Positions 52,001 through 63,563 of a stretch of 64,000 bases of DNA are shown one piece after another. The position numbers and the translations under genes are program-made. The DNA lies in contig CP093830.1 in assembly GCA_033063855.1 (NCBI GenBank), positions 3,224,854 through 3,288,853 on the forward strand, read 5' to 3'. How positions within the stretch are numbered: the stretch's first letter is position 1; each line of letters opens with the position of its first letter. Under the pieces are notes generated by a model, which was given only the letters and a program-made list of their open reading frames with translations, was not told where the DNA came from and did no database searches. This DNA is from Smittia aterrima. Its lineage: Eukaryota; Arthropoda; Insecta; Diptera; Chironomidae.

Positions 52001-55000
52001 CAAAAATTCTCTCATGTTTTCGAAGAAAACCAGCTGATTGAGTTAGTGAAAAATGATTCAAGCCAGCAGCCGAAGTTTCATGCAAAAAAGTTCTGTTCGA
52101 TTTCAATCAATCTCAAGCAGCGAGAATGCTTTGTCACGAATCATCTGCGAAGCGTTCATTTAAGCGAAGGAATCCATCGAACCAAATGAAATTGCAAATT
52201 TCACTGGCTCCATTGTCGAATCTTTCGAATGATTTGACAGGTTGGGATGAAATGGTAAAAGTTGGTTATTTAAACACCTGAAAGCAGAGAGAATTGCTTT
52301 AAAGGATCTTCATCATAAGGTTCAGTGAATGTTCACTATTGAAAGCAGTTTATTAACGGAGAGATGAAGGATCCCAATTCATCAAATCATTTCTCATTCT
52401 TCTCCTTCTCAACTTGTCTTGTTGGTGCGCGAGGGATTAAGTGCCTCCAGTCTTTTCAATTTGTTTGCTTCCTTTTAAACTTCGTCCTTTCTTTGCATTT
52501 TCATTTTTAAATCTCCTTCGGGTATTATGTTTCGACATGTCTTTGCGAGCTCGTACGAGCCCATAAAAAAAAGTTGAATGTGGTGAAGATAAATGCATTT
52601 AAAAAACGCAAACGGGCTTTGTTCATCGAGAACGTCTTGAGAAGAAGGAAAGTAATATGTTTGTGACAGTTTGTTAAGGTGACGTCCATCATAAACTCCT
52701 CTTAAAAAAACATAAAGCGACGATAAAGAAACTTGTTAATTCCATTTTTTTTGGGATTCCTTGCATGGGGCCACAAAGAGAAGAAGAAGAAACGGAATAA
52801 GAAAAAAATCGCTTTAAAGAGTCGCTCTCAATGCAGTTTTGAGTGATTCTTCAGTGCAGCGAGACGAAGTGACATGTTTTATTGTTTTCGCTGCTACGTC
52901 TTCTCTTTCTCCTCCTCATTCGGTGCCCCCCGAAACGAAATAATTTCTCCGCTGCAATGGAAAAACACAAAAGCCACTTCACGATTTCTCCGAGCGAAGA
53001 ACAAAAGAACTCGAATGGAAGAAGAAGAAAAATTTGTAATTCGAACCAAACATTAATTCGTGTTTTTCTTTTTGCTCCCTTTTTCCATGTTTTCTTATTT
53101 TGTTTTGCATCGAAAGAAAGACGAGAGCGCTTAAAAAAAAGTGATTAATTCTTTGTTGCTGCTTTTCTTTCTTTGGCTTCGTCTTTTCTTCTTTCACTCG
53201 CTTTTGTCCTTTCGCCTTTTCGTTCTTGAAACGCCTTTGAATGGAAAAAAAACTCGAAAACGTTTCTAAAGACAAACATGATATTATGCTAAGAGTGCTG
53301 TTCATGTTTGAGCGACATCATGATGAACCTTCTCCACCCATTACGCGACCCCCGATGTGTGACAGACAACTCCCCAACTTGATGAATACAACAGAAGCCA
53401 TCAGCGGTTCATAATCTACAGATTCACAAAAGTCGTTCCGGAATTATTTGGCTTAATGCGTTCAAAGCTGTAATCCTCCTCTTTCTCGAACTTTCCCTAA
53501 TCACCTTGAAGACTGTTCAACAGGAAATTAAAAGCTCAGCAAAGAAACAAACAAAGCAAATTTGTCTCCCTTTTTTCTCGCGAGTCCTCCTTTTTGATTT
53601 CTTTATTCGCTCGCCATTGCTTGCGGCACGTGGAGACACTTAAGACTTTTTGGGCTCACCAAACGAGTCAAGTATCAAACTTCAATTCTCGCTGAGTCAA
53701 ACTCAACTTGAAGTTCGTGCCAAGTCCAACGCTGCTTCTTCTCGCCCATTAAAAAACATTTAATTTGTCAATTTTCTCTTCGCTTTAAATCGTTGTTGCT
53801 TTGTTTCTTTTTTGCTCTAAGATTGCCTGCTCACTGTTCAGAACATAATAAACATAACAAATCAATTTTTGACTTGTACAAATCGCGTTTCTTCTCCTAC
53901 ATTTGGCAGAAGCAAAACGAACACGCGATAAAAAAAAGTTTTTTTCTTTTCGAGATAAAAAAAACATTTGAAAGCCAAAAACGAAGTTCAGCAAAAAACA
54001 ATTGAGCGATCGCCTTTTTGTTATTCATCGTTAACCGATAAAGATCACATTTTGGTATTGTGTTGCTTTTATGAGTTTTTTTCTTTCTTCTTTCTTTCTT
54101 TCTCTCTTTGCAATGGCTCATGATGTTTTCCAAGCAACACTGTTGTGCTTGTCCCGCTCGAGGAGATTTTTCTTCGATACTTGGTCGCGAGTTTGGCGAG
54201 CTCAGCTCAGACCGATTGGACAGCGTTCTGTTAATTTATTTTCATCACACATAGAGAGAGAGACTAGCGATCGCTCGTATATTATGTATAAAAGAGCTCT
54301 GGAAACAGTTAGCCTGACATTAAACACAAAAAAAAAATCGAGCCAACAACAAAATCATACGCAAAGCAAAGCGAAAAAAGTGAATATGAAAAAAAAGGCA
54401 ACAGCTCGATTTCTCTCGTGTACTTGTTATGAGTTTAGTGTGCTTAGAGGAGGGGACGGTACATGATTTAGGTTACAATCAAATGAAATTATCGCTAACT
54501 GATTCCAATCTTCATCTAAGCTCATCAGAACTGCTCATTGCTCGTTTTTCAAGATTTCCAATGTTTTGTGCCAAAACTGACTCACAACTCACACCCGTTC
54601 GCTTCAAAACTTGATTTGCCATTTACAGAGCTCCAATGTAAAAAGCATCAAATGAAAATAATGAAAAAGTGGAGATTTCACAATGCGAAGCGAAGGTGTG
54701 TTCTGCAAAACTCTGATCGCCGATCGAGTGCGAAGTAGAAAACAATTTGAGGCACGTTTTTCTTCAAGTCACCCTCCTTGAGATGAAACGATCATCGAAA
54801 TGTTTTTGATTTCCCTCTGGTGCCAATCACCCCAGCCCGCTTCGAATTATTTTTTCGATCACAGAATGACGCAATTTGTTTACTGACCGAGAACAATTTT
54901 CACGACGCTAAAATAAAAGTTCGTGCTGAAAAATATTTTCCTTCATAATAACAACAAACGAAATAAATTAAATACTTCATTACGTCGTTTTTCTTTGAGC

Positions 55001-55289
55001 CGAGCCCCATCATGTTTTCACACAGAAATCGTGATAACAAATAAGAACTTGGTTCCATTCGACAAGAAACTTTTTGTAAGGTTCTAACGACAAACTTGAA
55101 GTTGAAAGATTTTGTGAGTTGACTCACCAGATGTCTCTCACTTATTTTTGAATGAGGGGCCTATTTCATAAAAACTATGTTTGGACGTTTTCCATAAAGT
55201 TTTCATAAAGTTTTTAAATCGTTTTCCGTGTCTGAAGAAAAGTTTCGGCTTTTGTGTGTGTTGTTTAGTAATCAAACGATTTTAATAAT
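46027..55289. other. Gene-free interval, ~9 kb
   Basis: The interval lies between the - strand REDD1-like gene and the + strand RBM33-like gene. The first several hundred bases should contain the REDD1-like 5' UTR and promoter. The rest has only short motif-free open frames, with CT- and GA-rich tracts and T runs. It may hold distal regulatory DNA or non-coding transcripts; nothing in the sequence proves either. Confidence 0.45.
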
Positions 55290-56938
55290 ATGTCCGAGTA
55301 AGTCGACCGTCTTCCACTTGATTTGCTTCAATCGGCACTTCAGATTCTTCTCATAAATCATTGGAAATTCAGTTTTTCCAAAGATTTAATGAAGACGATG
55401 CTTTCTAAATTTTATTTTTTGTTTATTTGACTTTAAATTTTCTGTATTCTAGCGATCATGATGATCTCTTGTTTGAAATCAACGATGGCGACTTCGGTGA
55501 TGGAACGCTTAATGAGGACGAGTTACTACTTTCCGATGAAGGTGACGACAATTTAATCAGGAAATTATCTGGAAAATTTGAACTAATTTCGATTTTAATT
55601 TAGATCGCGACGAGTTTGACGATGAACAAACAGAAGTCACAAACAAATCTGACAAAGAAGAAGAAGATCTTGAACCAACTCAGGAGCTATCGGAAGTTCT
55701 ATCAATCACAGATGAACCTTCAGACACGGGTCAAAGCGAAAACAAGGAAGAAGAGGAGCCACCTGCATCTAAAGATTTTCCTTCCTCAAAGGAAGTTGTT
55801 GTAGTTACTCAACCTAGCAAACCCCAACAAAATATGGGCCCTCGACAGCCTTTTCGTCAAAAGTTTCAACGGTGGCCAAATCAACCTCCGCGATGGAATC
55901 ATCCGAGTCAACAGCATCAACAACAAATGCCATTTCCTCGAGGACCCAATCAAATCCTTCGACCACCTGGTGGCCACATGAGACAGAATGGCCCTGGTCA
56001 GAGACATCCAGGATCGTTTCCACCGAACCATCCGCAATTTTTCAATAATAATTTCATGCAGGGTCGACCACCAATGCGACAGCCAGTGGCTAGACAAAGA
56101 TTCTTTTATCCTAACCAACAGCCCATGAATGATCCTTCTATGCAAGGCTCTCCTGCTTACGTTCCCTCTCCAATCATGAGCAATCAGGCTAAACCAGCGA
56201 TGCCAAGGAAAGTTCTCATCAATCCCAATTTCAAAGGGGGAGTTGAGGCTGCAAAAAGTAAGAGAAAGCTTAACTTCATTATTCACTCACAATTAACTTT
56301 AAAACTTTTATATTTTAGATCAGCTAATGAAGGATCAATTTTTCTCGTCGGGATCGGCACTCCCAGAGGATGAGTTATTGCGTAAACAGCAAGAATTCAT
56401 TAATCATAATATGAGGCAGATTGAGAAGAGACGACATGAGAGAACTCCATCGCCAGAGTATCGACGAGGATATAGTCGGTCTCCATCACCTCAAAGACAT
56501 CGTCGGAGAGGTCCATTCAAGAGCTACGATAGAAGAAGGAATTTCGCAGATAACGATAACAAAGGAAAGGATGAAAATCTGCCAGAGGAAGATGAAGAGA
56601 CACGCGCTTATAGACAGCAGATCGAGTCTCAACGAAAGAAACGAGAAGAGATTTTGCGTCAAAAAGAAATGCGAAGAAGGCAATTGGCTGAACAAAAATC
56701 GAAGGAGACTCAACCGGCTGAGCCCCTTCAGGCGATTGTTGTGACTGACAAGAAGATTGTGTTGAAACGAAAATCATCACCTGACAAATCAACAACGCCC
56801 CCGATAAAGGATGCTCCTATTACTCCAACTCGTCGAATTGTTCTTAAGCCATCGAAGGAAGTGAAAGGTGTTCAAGAAGTCAAGCCAGTCTTGGCTGATG
56901 GAAGTAAAAGGAAAATTCAAAAAATTCTTAACTCTTAG
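55290..56938 (+). CDS. RBM33-like Pro/Gln/Arg-rich nuclear protein
   Basis: Exons 55290-55297 (only 8 bases, ATG TCC GA), 55453-55541, 55604-56257 and 56319-56938 encode 456 aa. The N-terminus is acidic (DDHDDLLFEINDGDFGDGT, then EDELLLSDE). The middle (aa ~95-250) is rich in Pro, Gln, Asn and Arg, with repeated RPP/MRQ patches, and ends in PRKVLINPNFKGGVEAAK. The C-terminal half has SR-like and basic parts (RRGYSRSPSPQRHRRR) and a charged helix likely to form a coiled coil (aa ~325-355, RQQIESQRKKREEILRQKEM), then KRKSSP. The composition and the acidic start resemble RBM33, an RNA-binding mRNA-export factor. No RRM is visible, so the assignment is tentative. A nuclear RNA-processing role is inferred from composition. 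Confidence 0.78.
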
Positions 56939-57157
56939 GACTACACTATCTTTATTTTAAATTGTGAAAGTCAAACCCATTTAGCATTATAAGAAAAAAA
57001 AAAGTTCTGACACTCGCTGAACAATGGCGAACCTACTTGTAAGCTGACAAACTTTTGTTGCACGTATCAATTCTGTTTCGTATTATAGAACCGTTTATTT
57101 GACTTTTAGACAAATTACTGCAAGCGATTTTTAACTTGAAAAAATGTTTTCAATGAT

Positions 57158-57163
57158 AATAAA
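57158..57163 (+). terminator. Poly(A) signal, RBM33-like gene
   Basis: AATAAA about 220 bases past the stop. A second candidate lies near 57228. The 3' UTR probably abuts or overlaps that of the convergent gene on the - strand. Confidence 0.5.
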
Positions 57164-57298
57164 ACTTTAAATACATCAAGACGTTGCACAAAATTTTGAG
57201 CAGCGCATTAAGTGAATATTATGTTTAAATAAAAATGATTTCATGCTTTTCAGGAATTGTTCTTTAGGATGAAGTGAAGAACATGATGAGCGAGTAAG

Positions 57299-58019
57299 TT
57301 AATTGCAGAATCTGTTGAGAAGGACTTGAATCATAATTAAATAACGAAAAAGCTTTTTATTACAAACCGATTGAAAAGTTTTCCATTTTCCTTCATTGAA
57401 CCCTCGACAGTTTTGAGCTATCTCCAGCATCAAGAGCAAAGTGTTTTTATCATAAATTACGTTAACAAATCCAGTTTGTTTTGTGATGAGACCGACGAAA
57501 GAAACGATTTGCTTTAATTCATCTTTGCAGTGATCGATCGTAATTTGTCGGTTTTTTAATTTCCTGTAAAAAGTTTATTTAAATTTTTGAGCTCACATTT
57601 AAGAAAATATTCTCAACCTTTCTTCAATCAGTTGAAGCACAAGCTCTCCAAAGTCCTTGGTTATCGAACCTATGTTGATTGCGAATAATATTTATTAAAT
57701 AATCATTTCACTTTAAAAAAAAATTGAGCTTACGAAAAGTTGAAATATTCCCGGAAAATTTTGGCTCTTGAAGCTTTTCAAATTCATTGAAAATGTAACA
57801 TAAAATCACAAGACAATATGTTATCACTTTGAGTATCAAAGCGAAGTAGCTGAGGATAGAAATAAATAAATTCAAAGTTGATCCACACAAAACTAATTTC
57901 ACGAACCACTGATTATCGAGAACTTCCCTCAAAGTTCTTATGCAAAACACCAAGTCTGCGTAGATCTCTTCATCACTAAAGTATTTTAGAGCCTTCACCA
58001 AATTCTTAGCATGTTTCAT
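57299..58019 (-). CDS. Orphan two-TM protein, 200 aa
   Basis: Exons 58019-57734, 57669-57618 and 57563-57299 join in phase and give 200 aa. I do not recognise the family. The N-terminal 40 residues are charged (MKHAKNLVKALKYFSDEEIY). Two closely spaced hydrophobic segments follow at aa ~42-60 (LVLCGSTLNLFISILSYFA) and ~62-78 (ILKVITYCLVILCYIF). The rest (aa ~80-200) is hydrophilic and helix-prone, with DFGELVLQLIEER and LLLMLEIAQNCRGF. There is no signal peptide, so both ends would face the same side of the membrane. The next gene upstream on the same strand, the BTB protein, also carries a two-TM hairpin with similarly aromatic, Cys-rich segments. A distant relation or shared origin is possible but unproven. 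The model depends on two short introns. Confidence 0.65.
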
Positions 58020-58932
58020 TTTATCGGATTGAGCTCTGCAGTCTTCAAGTTATCGAGGCAAACTGATGTTTTACAACTTTAAAAAAAAGTTTTTATAAGG
58101 AAAACTGCATAGCACATTAGACAATCGATAATTTAAAAATTGAAATAAAAATTTTGTTACAAAGTCTTCTTGAATATTTGACGATTGAAAAACGATTTTC
58201 TCAAAGCTTTGTATGTGACCGATACAAAATATATTTATTTGTATGTGAGAACTTTAGATTCTGAACTGAATTCAGTAAACTCTGAATAAAATTCCTAAAA
58301 TTGAATGTCAATTATTTTATTCGATAATGAGAATGAAAAGCCCATTTAAATAATTTTATTTTAATTCTAATTTCAAAAGTTATTTTGTAAAAAGTTGAAT
58401 TTTACTCAATTCAATTTAAAAAGTAATGCAAAAGTAATGACTCCAGCCAAATGTCCTTTTCTCAGGCTCACTTTGTGACATGAAAAAATCATAACGCGGA
58501 GTTGCATTTTAAATAAAATACTAAAACATGAATACCATGAGATGTAAATTTTTTATAATGCAATTATCTAGAATATTCAATTTACAACAGTTTCGTTGCG
58601 CAAGCGTTGCAGCTCCGTCAGATTCTGATTAAAAACATTTGTTGTAACTTACAACTTGTAAGGAGTCAGTCTGAATCGAGACTTCAGAACGCAAATATCT
58701 CAAAGCAATAATATTCTTCAATCTAACCTAAAAAATATTTTAAGTGCACTGTGAATTCTGGAAATATTTTCAATTAAAATATTAGTGAAGAAAATTAAAA
58801 ATAAAAAGTTTTCTTATTTTTGATATCTAAAATTTAATTATTTTCATACAAAGTTATGTAAGAAAAATCTTGTTTTTTATTTAGATCTTTTTGTCTGCTT
58901 AAAGAAACTTTCAGAAAATTTAATATTTTGTC
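58020..58932. other. Intergenic, AT-rich
   Basis: About 0.9 kb of very AT-rich DNA between two - strand genes. It should hold the promoter of the orphan two-TM gene and the 3' end of the BTB gene. No coding signal is seen. Confidence 0.5.
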
Positions 58933-59777
58933 TTAATAAAAACGAATGTGAAACTGCCAAACGAGTCCCCTAGGAAACTTGTCTAATAATAAAACGAACA
59001 CGTAATAGAGATAAAGGAAAGTTACTAAAACAATTACAGCCATTGGATATTGGATGACAATAAGAGCCGTTCTGTACCAAATGAAAATTGCAAAGCAAAA
59101 CATTAATGTGAAAAAAGTTGAAAAAACGCCGACGCAACATTTAAAGACGAACGACTCACAAAGGTCGTTAGCGTAAAATCGCATGTAGCGATGTTTAATT
59201 TTAAGTTGAGTCGATTGATCTAAAGCTTTCCACTCAGGAGTTTTATTAACTTCAATGAAGTGACTAAAAATAAAAAGCAAGTTTATTAATTATTTAATTG
59301 AAAACTTAAAATTCAAACTTACTGAGCAATGAAGTTCAAGCATTTGTGATAGAGCTTCCAATTAGAGATCATCTCAGCAATTTTCAAAGTCTCAACAGCG
59401 TTTTCCTCACAAAGAAACCAAATTAGGTTTTTAACACATTTTCTCGTTATGTCTTTAACCAAATATTTCTCTGCGACATAAGTCAAGTCAACAGTCGTTT
59501 CTTTGCTTTCTTTTACTTCAAGCCGATAGAGAAATCTCAGAAACAATTTCATTGTACTCGAATCGATGTCCCCGATCTTGACGATGCTTGTACGATTCTC
59601 TTCCATTTCGTTCTTGAACATTGATTGAAACACCGGAGATCGATCGGAGAGAACAGACTTGTGGCACTTGAACACCTTTCCATCGATCATATGAAGCTCA
59701 CAAAGATTTAAATCATCTTTGGCAACTAATTTGGAGAAGTCGTATTCGATCTGATCACACATTTTTATTAACTTCAT
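58933..59777 (-). CDS. BTB/POZ protein with C-terminal transmembrane hairpin
   Basis: Exons 59777-59323 and 59263-58933 encode 261 aa. The BTB domain spans aa ~20-130: LCELHMIDGKVFKCHKSVLS, then RSPVFQSMFKNEMEE, then LFLRFLYRLEV. It is followed by a short BACK-like helical part as in the SPOP/TDPOZ group (LIWFLCEENAVETLKIAEM, then FIEVNKTPEWKAL). Such proteins usually dimerise and act as CUL3 adaptors. Unusually, the last 70 residues contain two strong hydrophobic segments (CCVGVFSTFFTLMFCFAIFI and PMAVIVLVTFLYLYYVFVLL) separated by only about 10 residues. The protein therefore looks anchored in a membrane with its BTB domain in the cytosol. There is no MATH domain and no signal peptide. An ATG at 59762 is an alternative start. 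Confidence 0.85.
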
Positions 59778-60164
59778 GAGAATTTTCACCTCGTTTCGTC
59801 TTCTTAAACAGTTAAATTGAAACTAAATGACATAAAATCTTTTCTGTCTCGAGAAAGAGTTGGTAAAGGACATCGAAAGTAAATTTCTTACCTGGTAATC
59901 AGCAAACTAAGCCGAACACGAATAATAAACATTGAAATATTTTCTTAAGCAGGTAGCAATGTGACTTGAAAAGAAATTATAATCTCAAATGACAATAATT
60001 GTACATCCAGTTGACGGCGGTAGTTGCAAGATAACCGAACGAGTATCCCAACCAAAGACAAGATAAATGAACTTTTACAATAATCGTAAATCGATTTGTT
60101 TTATTATTGTCAACAACAATGTCACGTTTTCGAGTTTGAACATTAAGTTTTGATTGCTATCATC
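59778..60164. other. Intergenic, BTB gene promoter
   Basis: About 390 bases between the small membrane-protein gene and the BTB gene start. It should contain the BTB promoter and 5' UTR and, near 60165, the 3' UTR of the small gene with AATAAA on the - strand near 60100. No coding signal is seen. Confidence 0.5.
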
Positions 60165-60530
60165 TTAAACGATGATACTATAATTGTTCGGTGATGGCGG
60201 CTGAACGACAACCTGGGGAAGAACGGTTCTTCTTCGACGGCGAAACTTCATGTGGCAGCAGATAGCACAGGTTGCGGTTGATATCAAAATGAAAAGAACA
60301 ATAAACATTAAATATTCGTCTGGACCTAGCGGGCAATAAGGTTCTTTCGAATTCTCGCAGCCCTTTGTCCTAGGCCAATCGAAATCGAAGGATGACACGG
60401 CTCCGAAACAAAAGACGAGAAGTACAACAAATGTTTTCCTACAAAACAAAAAACAAATTTAATTCACTAATTCTTTGATTGAACTTAATTGCTGCTTTCA
60501 AATCACTAGCAAGATCACTTACTTGAACAT
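60165..60530 (-). CDS. Small single-pass membrane protein, 93 aa
   Basis: Exon 1 is 60530-60523 (8 bases, ATG TTC AA) and exon 2 is 60438-60165. The product starts MFKKTFVVLLVFCFGAVSS, a good signal peptide. A short ectodomain has two cysteines (KGCENSKEPYCPLGPDEY). One TM helix follows (LMFIVLFILISTATCAICCH), then a polybasic stop-transfer (RRRRR) and a Pro-rich tail (VVVQPPSPNN) ending in SIIV. The layout is that of small type I membrane proteins of the Shisa/CYYR1 kind, but I do not recognise a specific family. The final hydrophobic residues could be a class II PDZ ligand. The splice donor (AA/GTAAGTGA) and acceptor (TTTTGTAG) are both strong. Confidence 0.75.
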
Positions 60531-60843
60531 TTCTGATGAAATTTTAGTTTTACTTTCAATAAACTAAATTTTAATCGGAGCGATGCGATTAGTCTCTTAA
60601 GAATGTTCAAGCGAACTGATAAACGCAAATTCGCAAAGCTGATCGAAATGAGGTTTCATGTCCCGAACAAAAGAATTTGCTGGTGAGAGCTGCAGACAAA
60701 TCTCAACTCTCAGAGAAATGAATTTTGATTCTGCTACGTCACGTTTGAGAGCAGCAGCTCTAAATCAACTAAAATAATAGTTTAGTCTGTCTAATTCATT
60801 TTATTTAAATAATATTTGGAGTATTTCATTTGGTTTAGTCGCT
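60531..60843. other. Intergenic
   Basis: About 310 bases that hold the promoter of the small membrane protein and the short 3' UTR of the b561 gene, with AATAAA on the - strand near 60800. Nothing else is seen. Confidence 0.5.
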
Positions 60844-63563
60844 TCATGGATCGACCAGGAAGAGAATACAAATCAGCGCAATAACAAACAAAAGCGTTAT
60901 TATCACAAATAGTCCGAGAAGCGTTTTGTTGAGCACCATGTACTAAAATTAATAGAAAATTAAATAAAATATAATAAAATGAATCAAATGTTCTTACCGG
61001 AGCTCTCTTACTCGATCCGAGCTTCTCGTCTCGTTTGATTTCACCGAAAATTCGAATTGTCTGAAATTACAAATTGTCATTTGATAGATTTAATTGAATT
61101 CAATTATTTACCGTCATCAGAACATGCATCAGCAAATAGAGCACAATAAATCCGACGAGTATGTAGCTCGTCCACTTTGGAAGTCTTGCATTCGCTAAAG
61201 GAACCGCGAAAAAGATTGTAATGATGGCTAAGATGTGCGTTATGTTTCCAAAAGATAAATGAAGGAAATTGAAGACTGGACGATGTTTGCTTGTTGGTTC
61301 TGGTCTGAAGACAGCTCCGAGTGGTTGCAAAATAACGAATGTAGTAACGATAATTCCACAAAGTGAGTGAACTGATGTTCTCCATTCACCAATCTCAACA
61401 AAAATGATAATCACACTCGCGATTGTCAAGACGAATGTAAGAATCATGCAAATGAAATGCCAGAGGAACCAAGCTTGCTTTCCGCAGATCGTTTGGTCCA
61501 CCCAGGTCTTCTTAAAGTATCTGGCCATGAAGATTCCAAGGGAAGCTGTGCCAATCCAAGCAACGATCATCAAAGCTCCATGAACCTTAATAAGAACTCG
61601 CTGACTCGCTTCTAGATTTCGTGGAATTGTCAGCAAAACTCGCTCATCAGATGCAATTCTTTCATTGTGATATCCAACAGCATTTGTCAAAAGTTCATCT
61701 CCACTTGCCAAGAGCAAGTGAAATTCGCCGTTGAGAAGATCGAATTCTACTCCACTCACAGTTGTAAGAGCATTTCGTTCAACGAGGCAGTAAATGTTGC
61801 CATTTTCAATTCGCCAATTTTCCAATCGAATAATATTTTGATTCTAAAATTATTCAAATTAGTTTTGATGCTTCAAAGCGTTTTTTAAATCTTACAATAT
61901 TCGTTCGTGGCGATCCATCGTGACCGTCAGTGTATGAAGTAAAAGCAGAAACATTTCCATTGTTGTTAACGCATTCGATCACTGAGGTATCTCCCATGTT
62001 CGTATTGAACGATAATCCAATTGCTGTGTAGGCCACTCCAACTTCGAATTTAAAAAAAAATAAAAATTTAATCTCTCGGAAACCAGACATTTAGATAAGA
62101 GCATGGGAAAACCCCAATTGACGTCACGATAATGATTGAATAACTTTTCTCACCTCTCGAAAAGAGCTCAAAGTAAAATCTGTCGTTTTCGTAGATCACA
62201 GCACCAAACAAATTACAGGATCCGCCGACCATGCAGCCGCTGGGCATTCCAACGCAAATTTTTGTTGTTCCACAACCTTCATAGATATTAGTTTCATCAA
62301 CAGGAGGATTTGGATTTAACCAAAGAGCTTCATCTGTTGCTGCTGGAACATTGTGCACACCAATCGAATCAACAGTTATTGTATTTCCACTTGCGAGAAG
62401 AAGAAAATGTTTATCGTTGATCATATCAAAAACTTTGCCACGAACTGTCGTGTTCGCTTGGCGTTCAACACGGCAATAAATTTCGCCATCAATCACATGA
62501 GATGAGTCTAAACGAATGATGCTTTGATCCTTCGAAATAATTATTCATTAAAATATTTTACGCAAAAGTTTCATCAAAAATCTTACGACGTTGTATCTGA
62601 AAGCTCCGTTATGTCCTTCGTTGTAAGAAGTGAACGCTTGAACCACTCCGTTGTTATTAACACACTCGATGACTGAATCGTCTCCCATTCGATTATCGTC
62701 AGACAATGCCATCGCGGTGTAAGCAACTCCAGCTAGGCGCGATAAAGATAATTTAGATATCAGGAAAAATAGGTTTACAATCTTTCTTTTGTGCTGATTT
62801 GTGAAAATATTTTTATTTTTGATTAAGATTACTTACGTTTTGATAAAAGCTCGAAGTAATATCTTCCATTTTGATGTGAGACAGAGCCGAAAAGTTGACA
62901 ATTTTCAGTGTCAACGCAGCCAGCTGGACTTCCAAAGCAAACCTTACCGGATTCTCCGCAACCGTCATAGACATTGATGTCTTCGGGATTGGGTGGAGTT
63001 GCGTTAGGATCTCGCGAAACGAGAACAAAATTGGATGGAACCAAAATCCAGAAAATCGAAAATTCCTGAACGACTGAGACACTGAAAGAAGGTAATGTAG
63101 TTTATCATCTTGACTTTGGTCATAACTTTACTTACAATAATCTGACCTCTCCCGTGAAATCTGTTGGAGCAACCCAAGTTAATTCGACTCTCGATTTATC
63201 TGCGTTGCTTGTGTGTGTCGCTACAGAGTCAGCTGGCACTTGCGCCTGACAATTAACCATTCGCTGGGTGTCGGTATAAATAAAACTTCCGATAAGTTCG
63301 GGTACTGGATTTAAAGAGCGAACTTGCGCAAGAAATCCTCTAAACAAGAAATCCGGATTAATCCCTTCGATAACGAATGTCATGCTTTGCCCTTGCAAAA
63401 TGTTAGACACTGAAGGAACAATTCGAAAAGGCGGATCACTTGTTTGAGCAGGAGAACCTCCATGATTTGGCATCATCGAAATACATGCCGAAGTTCCAGA
63501 TCCTCCAGGGCTCGCAAGAGAGCTTTCGATGAAAAGCACAACGAATAAAACTCGAATCCACAT
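60844..63563 (-). CDS. Reeler-DOMON-DOMON-cytochrome b561 protein (ferric-chelate reductase 1 class)
   Basis: Eight exons (63563-63136, 63081-62837, 62732-62587, 62529-62154, 62041-61896, 61843-61112, 61060-60998, 60942-60844) encode 744 aa. A signal peptide (MWIRVLFVVLFIESSLAS) precedes a Reeler domain (aa ~20-165; ACISMMPNHGG, FRGFLAQVRS). Two DOMON domains follow: DOMON1 at aa ~185-330 (CFGSPAGC, YFELLSK, SVIECVNNNG, IYCRVERQA) and DOMON2 at aa ~355-505 (CVGMPSGC, YFELFSR, SVIECVNNNG, IYCLVERNA). A b561 core with heme-ligand candidates comes next (aa ~520-690: KVHGALM, FLWHFIC, TSVHSLCG, NFLHLSFGNITH). A last TM helix (LFVIITLLFVIALICILFLV) ends the protein. FRRS1-type proteins move electrons across membranes to reduce ferric chelates or other acceptors. 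The usual architecture has one DOMON; here it is doubled, and the exon structure is repeated with it. Confidence 0.92.

Noticed and set aside
54071..54466. 131-codon + strand frame with a TATAAAAG box nearby (54287-54294)
   Set aside because: The frame begins in a CTTT-rich tract and ends in poly-Lys from A runs. The TATA box has no initiator at the proper distance.
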